Part shown: positions 58,196-64,000 of the stretch, one piece after another | How the letters are laid out: the number at the start of each line of letters is the position of its first letter | How positions within the stretch are numbered: position 1 is the first letter of the stretch | From: Aedes albopictus | Taxonomy: Eukaryota; Arthropoda; Insecta; Diptera; Culicidae | Direction of reading: 5' to 3' | DNA length: 64,000 bases | NCBI RefSeq assembly: GCF_035046485.1 | Contig: NC_085137.1 | Coordinates: 346,632,505 to 346,696,504 of the forward strand | Notes under the pieces: model-generated | Databases searched by the model: none | What the model saw: the letters and a program-made list of their open reading frames with translations, nothing else | Told to the model about the DNA's origin: nothing | Position numbers and translations under genes: made by a program

Positions 58196-58449
58196 TAGTA
58201 ATTCCCATACAAACTTTGAAGGGCTTGTGCACTCTCAATTTTCAACCAAATCAGCTCATTTTTTGGGAGAAGGCTCAGAATCGAAAGGTTACGAATCGAA
58301 TAAGCGGTGTGGAGCAAAAACGATTTTTTGAACCACGCTAATCTATAGTAAGATATATTAAAGCCTATTTGAATTGATGGAAGAACACATTTAGTAATTT
58401 TTGTGTGGTATTGTAAATTTGGCTTATTTTCCTCTATATGGGTAAAAGT

Positions 58450-58698
58450 TTCAACTGGCACATAACCTGCTTGTCAGCTGAGAACTTCCACAGTTATTAC
58501 CTGAGAGCTCACTCTGCCAATGACCCTTTTGCATGTGTGTATCGTAACGTAGGCACAAATATACTCTATGCCCGAAAAAGTCAAGAAAATTTTAATTAGG
58601 AAAAATTCTTGGACCATCCGGGAATCTAATCCGTCACCTTCAGTCTGGTCATGATGAATGCCTACACCTTTACAGCTGAAGCTAAATGTGGGCCCTCC
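58450..58698 (-). mobile_element. degenerate second copy of the tRNA-derived SINE
   Basis: Parallels 18520-18772: CCAATGACC.TTTTGCATGTG, ATACTCTATGCCC, AAGTCAAG.AAATTT and GGGAATC.AA.CCGTCACC in the same order. The B box is mutated (GGATTAGATTCCCGG), so it is presumably inactive. Confidence 0.75.
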
Positions 58699-58728
58699 AC
58701 ATCATGCCAATAATATAACAGTGAAAAA

Positions 58729-58944
58729 GGGCGCAGTATCATAACGTCCGAGGCCATAAAGTCCCAGGACTTTATGGCGCATTTTTTCGGGGCATAACGT
58801 CCGAACTTGCAGGTACGCCACGAAGTCCAAGGAAAGAAGGCACATAGGATATTATGACGCATCCAAACTTTTGGACGCTATTTCGCAAAAAAACGCGACT
58901 TAATGTCCGGGACTATATGGCCTCGGACGTTGTGATCCGGCCCC
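58729..58944. mobile_element. 216-bp MITE with 8-bp TSD
   Basis: Inverted ends share AACGTCCGAGGCCATA and GTCCC. GTGAAAAA flanks both sides (58721-58728, 58945-58952), as for hAT. An inner near-perfect hairpin GCCATAAAGTCC/GGACTTTATGGC lies at about 58753-58779. Confidence 0.8.
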
Positions 58945-58952
58945 GTGAAAAA

Positions 58953-59900
58953 GCACCATAATCTAAAATTGAAACAAACGTCACGACTCTGATGCCCTCA
59001 ACAGCTACTTTGGCTTATCTCTCCCCGGTGAACTCAATCCAGCCACTACCTACTGGTAGGTAGCCGCCGTCCAATGCGCGTCCGACCGAAATTGTTTCTT
59101 CATCATAAAAATCGTATTATCTCTAATAAACCGATCTACGAGATACACTCGCGGGAGACTTTATTTCTATGTCTTCTATTTTTCTTCGCTGATAGACTGC
59201 CACGTTGCTTGCTGGCTGGCAGTGGGACTAGCCGACTGCCAGACTGACTGAATGGGGTACAAAACTGCGGATTACCGCAACCGAAATGGAAAGAACTCGG
59301 ATATAAATTGGAACTGTGAGGAAAATTGGACCGGGGTTTCGAATCACCTGGTATTACTTGTTGCAATTGTCTGACAAATTTACACTTATGACATTTTATC
59401 CTCAGATTTCTTTAAGAAAAAGGTGGGCTGCAAATATTTTTCTTTAAAGATTTTACTTTTCACTCATCTTCCAGAAGAAACACTACTTTTAATTTTGATC
59501 ATCTCTAAGTTTCGAGAGCAACAATTTCCTGCTGCATTATTTATTTCTTCTCGTTATATGATGATGGTTTCATCCTAGGTCCTATTGCAAAATTTCTTCC
59601 AAACCAATCGAACCAAGACTCACCCAACAATGCCGAATGGATATCAAAATCGCAATTGAATGCATCGTTTCAGCCTGGACGAAACACTATTCGGCTTCCG
59701 GTCAATAGAAAATAACGCTCAGTTTTCGTCAAGTTGACTAAAGTGAACGCCGACGAAGCTTTCTTCACACTCCGACTGGATTCTGGCTTTTCAGTCAAGA
59801 TGAACTGACGTTCATAGGCGGCAAAGGTCTGGTGAACAATGAGTAGGGGTTGAAAAAAAGGAGACTGAAATTGTTTGAACTCAATGGGGTTGAAGAAAAG
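58953..59900. other. no gene recognised
   Basis: Mixed composition. The minus-strand frame at 59136-59366 has no recognisable domain. This is the least repetitive-looking stretch of the right half and could be ordinary host non-coding DNA. Confidence 0.4.
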
Positions 59901-60240
59901 AAGTTCTCAAATATCCGCAAAGAACTTCCCGAATTTTCCTAGGATATTCTCGAGAAATTCCCCTTGGAATTTTTCAGGAATTAGTACTGGAAATCCCTAA
60001 GCATTCTTCCTAGAGTTCTTCAGTAGTCCTCGTTGAGTTTTCCAGAAATATCACCATGAATTCAAAAGGAATTCGTCTTAGGAATTAATAAGGAACGAAT
60101 AAAAATTTCCTTGTGGAGTTTTCCAGAAGTTTCCTACCTGAGGAACTTCAAGAGAATTTCAGGACGAATGCCAAGAGAATTTCAAAAACAATTCCAGAGA
60201 ATTCAAATTGAATGCCAGGAAAAATTTCTAGACATTTCCA
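59900..60240. repeat. decayed left edge of the 23-bp satellite
   Basis: AGAATTTCAGGACGAATGCC, CCAGAGAATTC and similar words are irregularly spaced and diverged, grading into the regular array. Confidence 0.6.
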
Positions 60241-63200
60241 AAGTGGTGAATTCCTGGAGGAATTCCTGAAGGAAATCCAGGAGAATTCCTGGAGGAATTC
60301 CAGGAGAATCCCTGGAGGGATTCCAGGACGAATTCCAAGAAAATTTTAGGAGGAATTCCAAGAGAATTCCAGGAGGAATTTCAAGAGAATTCCAGGAGGA
60401 ATTCCAAGAGAATTCCAGGAGGAATTCCACGCGAATTCCAGGAGGAATTTCAAGAGAATTCCAGGAGGAATTCCAAGAGAATTCCAGGAGGAATTCCACG
60501 AGAATTCCAGGAGGAATTCCAAGGGAATTCCAGGAGGAATTCCAAGAGAATTCCTGGAGGAATTGCAAGGGAATTCTTGAAAGAATTCCAAGAGAATTCC
60601 TGGAGTTTTTTCAAGAGAATTCCTGGAGGAATTCCAAGAGAATTCCTGGAGGAATTCCAAGAGAATTCCTGGAGGAATTCCAAGAGAATTCCTGGAGGAA
60701 TTCCAAGAGAATTCCTGGAGGAATTCCAAGAGAATTCCTGGAGGAATTCCAAGAGAATTCCAGGAGGAATTCCAAGAGAATTCCTGGAGGAATTCCAAGA
60801 GAATTCCTGGAGGAATTCCAAGAGAATTCCTGGAGGAATTCCAAGAGAATTCTTGGAGGAATTCCAAGAGAATTCCTGGAGGAATTCCCAGTTGATTCCT
60901 GGAGGAATTCCAAGAGAATTCCTGGAGGAATTCCAAGAGAATTCCTGGAGGAATTCCAAGAGAATTCCCGGAGGAATTCCAAGAGAATTATTGAAGGAAT
61001 TCCAAGAGAATTTCTGGAGGAACTCCAAGAGAATTCCGGAAGGAATTCCTGGAGGAATTCTAGGAGAATTCCAGGAGAAATTCCAGGAGAATTCCAGGAG
61101 AATTCCAGGAGGAATTCCAAGAAAATTCCAGGAGGAATTCCAAGAGAATTCCAGGAGAAATTCCAAGAGAATTCCAGGAGAAATGCCAAGAGAATTCCTG
61201 GAGGAATTCAAAGATTATTCCTGGAGGAATTCAAAGAGAATTCCTGGAGGAATTCAAAGATTATTCCTGGAGGAATTCAAAGAGAATTCCTGGAGGAATT
61301 CCAAGAGAATTCCTGGAGGAATTCCAAGAGAATTCCTGGAGGAATTCCAAGAGAATTCCTGGAGGAATTCCAAGAGAATTCCTGGAGGAATTCCAAGAGA
61401 ATTCCTGGAGGAATTCCAAGAGAATTCCTGGAGGAATTCCAAGAGAATTCCTGGAGGAATTCCAAGAGAATTCCTGGAGGAATTCCAAGAGAATTCCTGG
61501 AGGAATTCCAAGAGAATTCCTGGAGGAATTCCAAGAGAATTCCTGGAGGAATTCCAAGAGAATTCCTGGAGGAATTCCAAGAGAATTCCTGGAGGAATTC
61601 CAAGAGAATTCCTGGAGGAATTTCAAGAGAATTCCTAGAGGAATTCCAAGAGAATTCCTGGAGGAATTCCAAGAGAATTCCTGGAGAAATGCCAAGAGAA
61701 TTCCTGGAGGAATTTCAAGAGAATTCCTGGGGAATTCCAAGAGAAATCCTGAAAGAATTCCAACAGAATTCCTGGAGGAATTCCAAGAGAATTCCTGGAG
61801 AAATTCCAAAAGAATTCCTGGAGGAATTCCAAGAGAATTCCTGGATTATTCCTGGAGGAATTCAAAGAGAATTCCAGGAGGAATTAAAAGAGAATTCCTG
61901 GAGGAATTCCAAGAGAATTCCTGGAGGAATTCCAAGAGAATTCCTGGAGGAATTCCAAGAGAATTCCTGGAGGAATTCCAAGAGAATTCCTGGAGGAATT
62001 CCAAGAGAATTCCAGGATTATTCCTGGAGGAATTCAAAGAGAATTCCAGGAGGAATTCCAAGAGAATTTCTAGAGGAATTCCAAGAGAATTCCTGGAGGA
62101 ATTCCAAGAGAATTCCAAGAGAATTCCTGGATGAATTCCAAGAGAATACCTGAAAGAATTCCAAGAGAATTCCTGGAGGTATTCCAAGAGAATTCCTGGA
62201 GGAATTCCAAGAGAATTCTTGGAGGTATTCCAAGAGAATTCCTGAAGGAATTCCAAGAGAATTCCTGAAGGAATTCCAAGAGAATTCCTGAAGGAATTCC
62301 AAGAGAATTCCTGGAGGAATTCCAAGAGAATTCCTGGTAGAATTCCAAGAGAATTCCTGGTGGAATTCCAAGAGAATTCCTGGAGGAATTCCAAAAGAAT
62401 TCCTGGAGGAATTCCAGAAGAATTCCTGGAGGAATTCCAGGAGAATTTCTGGAGGAATTCGAGGAGAATTGTTGGAGGAATTCCAGGAGAATTCCTGGAG
62501 GAATTCCAGGACAATTCCTGGAGGAATTCCAGGAGAATTCCTGAAGGAATTCCAGGACAATTCCTGGAGGAATGCCAGGACAATTCCTGGATTAATCCCA
62601 GGAGAATTCCTGGAGGAATTCCAGGAGAGTTCCTGGAGGAATTCCAAGAGAGTTCCGGGTGGAATTCCATGTGAATTCAAAGAGAATTAGTGGAGGAATT
62701 CCAAGAGAATTCCTAGAAAAAATTTCGTGGAGGAATTCCAAGATATTCTCGGGAGGAATTTCAAGAGAATTCCTGGAGGAATTCCAAGAGAATTCCTGGA
62801 GGAATTCCAAGAGAATTCCTGGAGGAATTCCAAGAGAATTCCTGGAGGAATTCCAAGAGAATTCCTGGAGGAATTCCAAGAGAATTCCGGGAGGAATTCC
62901 AAGAGAATTCCTGGAGGAATTCCAAGAGAATTCCTGGAGGAATTCCAAGAGAATTCCGGGAGGAATTCCAAGAGAATTCCTGGAGGAATTCCAAGATATT
63001 CCCGGGAGGAATTTCAAGAGAATTCCTGGAGGAATTCCAAGAGAATTCCTGGAGGAATTCCAAGAGAATTCCTGGAGGAATTCCAAGAGAATTCCTGGAG
63101 GAATTCCAAGAGAATTCCTGGAGGAATTCCAAGAGAATTCCGGGAGGAATTCCAAGAGAATTCCTGGAGGAATTCCAAGAGAACTCCTGGAGGAGTTTCA

Positions 63201-64000
63201 AGAGAATACCTGGAGGAATTCCAAGAGAATTCCTGGAGGAATTCCAAGAGAATTTCTGGAGGAATTCCAAGAGATTTCCTGGAGGAATTCCAAGAGAATT
63301 CCTGGAGGAATTCCAAGAGAATTCCTGGAGGAATTCAAAAAAAAAAAATCCTGGAGGAATTCCAGGAGGAATTCCAAGAGAATTCCAGGAGAAATTTTAA
63401 GAGAATTTCAGGAGAAATTCCAAGAGAATTCCAGGAGGAATTCCAAGAGAATTCCAGGAGGAATTCCAAGAGAATTCCAGGAGGAATTACAAGAGAACTC
63501 CAGGAGGAATTGCAAAAGAATTCCAGGAGGAATTCCAAGAGAATTCCAGAAGGAATTCGAAGAGAATTCCAGGAGGAATTCCAAGAGAATTCCAGGAGGA
63601 ATTTCAAGAGAATTCCAGGAGGAATTTCAAGAGAATTCCAGGAGGAATTCCAAGAGAATTCCAGGAGGAATTCCAAGAGAATTCCAGGCGGAATTCCAAG
63701 AAAATTCCAGGCGGAATTCCAAGAGAATTCCAGGAGGAATTCCAAGAGAATTCCAGGAGGAATTCCAAGAAAATTCCAGGAGGAATTCCAAGAGAATTCC
63801 AGGACGAATTCCAAGAGAATTTCAGGAGGAATTCCAAGAGAATTCCAGGAGGAATTCCAAGAGAATTCTAAGAGGAATTTCAAGAGAATTCCAGGAGGGA
63901 TTCCAAGAGAATTCCAGGAGGAATTCCAAGAGAATTCCAGGACGAATTCCAAGAGAATGCCAGGAGGAATTCCAAGAGAATTCCTGGAGGAATTCCAAGA
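60241..64000. repeat. homogeneous 23-bp satellite array, runs off the window
   Basis: The unit is TGGAGGAATTCC (12 bp) plus AAGAGAATTCC (11 bp), giving about two EcoRI sites per 23 bp. Two main variants form blocks: CCTGGA (about 60541-61020, 61195-62350, 62690-63340) and CCAGGA (60356-60540, 61060-61190, 63350-63960). A third variant, with AGGAGAATTCC or AGGACAATTCC, fills 62410-62640. A short A run interrupts at about 63338. Because 23 is not a multiple of three and the unit has no stop in any phase, long frames exist on both strands (up to 353 residues); they are artefacts. Confidence 0.97.

Larger units (their letters stand above)
56446..58340. mobile_element. fold-back element B (same family as 22865-24724)
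   Basis: Same ends (TAGCGTGGTTCAAAAAATCG) and the same arm sequence as copy A, with AAAGTTTGTATGGGAATTAC and CTACTCTATCAGCTACAAC. The centre differs and much of the inner arms is replaced. Insertions: 56991-57616 and 57701-58195. No clean 8-bp duplication was found here. Confidence 0.8.

Noticed and set aside
60577..61638. 353-residue open frame as a Gly/Arg/Glu-rich repeat protein gene
   Set aside because: It is the 23-bp satellite read through. Equally long frames exist on the other strand and in other phases, and no start context or non-repeat domain is present.
61846..62670. 274-residue minus-strand frame in the satellite
   Set aside because: Same artefact of a stop-free 23-bp unit.
1..64000. 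integrated viral sequence
   Set aside because: All recognisable polymerase motifs belong to non-LTR retrotransposons. No RNA- or DNA-virus protein motif was seen. A protein-level search would be needed to exclude short fragments.

Overview
The window is repeat-dominated, AT-rich nuclear DNA of an insect, most likely a culicine mosquito of the Aedes type. This is inferred from the mixture of transposon families: a LOA-clade LINE with an RNase H domain, R1-like and RTE-like LINE relics, a tRNA-derived SINE of Feilai type, many TTAA-, TA-, TAA- and 8-bp-TSD MITEs, and very long fold-back elements. I found no exon structure, conserved host protein, genuine tRNA, rRNA or CRISPR array. Almost all longer open frames are transposon remnants or tandem-repeat artefacts.

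Layout. 1-5.7 kb: decayed 12-bp minisatellite between hAT-like ends. 6.0-12.1 kb: an old R1-like LINE (gag and endonuclease pieces, no RT) with its leader region, broken up by MITEs that include two copies of one TTAA element. 13.9-25.5 kb: a deep stack of nested insertions. An old TIR element was entered by a LOA LINE (51-bp target duplication), and that LINE by a palindromic element with CACGGTG ends and a 5-bp duplication, which carries a SINE. Next to it an RTE fragment is split by an ORF1-only retroposon, itself split by a 1.86-kb hAT-like fold-back element that holds two more insertions. 26-40 kb: LINE scraps, a TIR element with a tRNA-like module, and a mariner-like element split by a hAT element with a perfect 8-bp duplication. 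41.1-42.2 kb: a 71-bp tandem repeat in which two variants alternate (142-bp higher-order unit). 44-55 kb: decayed 12-bp minisatellite interrupted by a 5'-truncated LINE (22-bp duplication) and by a 5.5-kb TTAA-bounded element with about 1-kb, nearly identical inverted arms. 56.4-58.3 kb: a second copy of the hAT-like fold-back element, carrying three nested MITEs. 60.2-64 kb: a homogeneous 23-bp satellite that runs off the end of the window.

There are no host genes to connect. The coherent story is stratigraphic: target-site duplications give a relative order for at least a dozen insertions. A single simple-repeat lineage (12-bp unit, later 12+11 bp) appears both as fossil arrays over roughly 15 kb and as a young array at the right end. 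The most notable items are this satellite lineage, the Transib-like palindrome, the 5.5-kb TTAA element and the ORF1-only retroposon.
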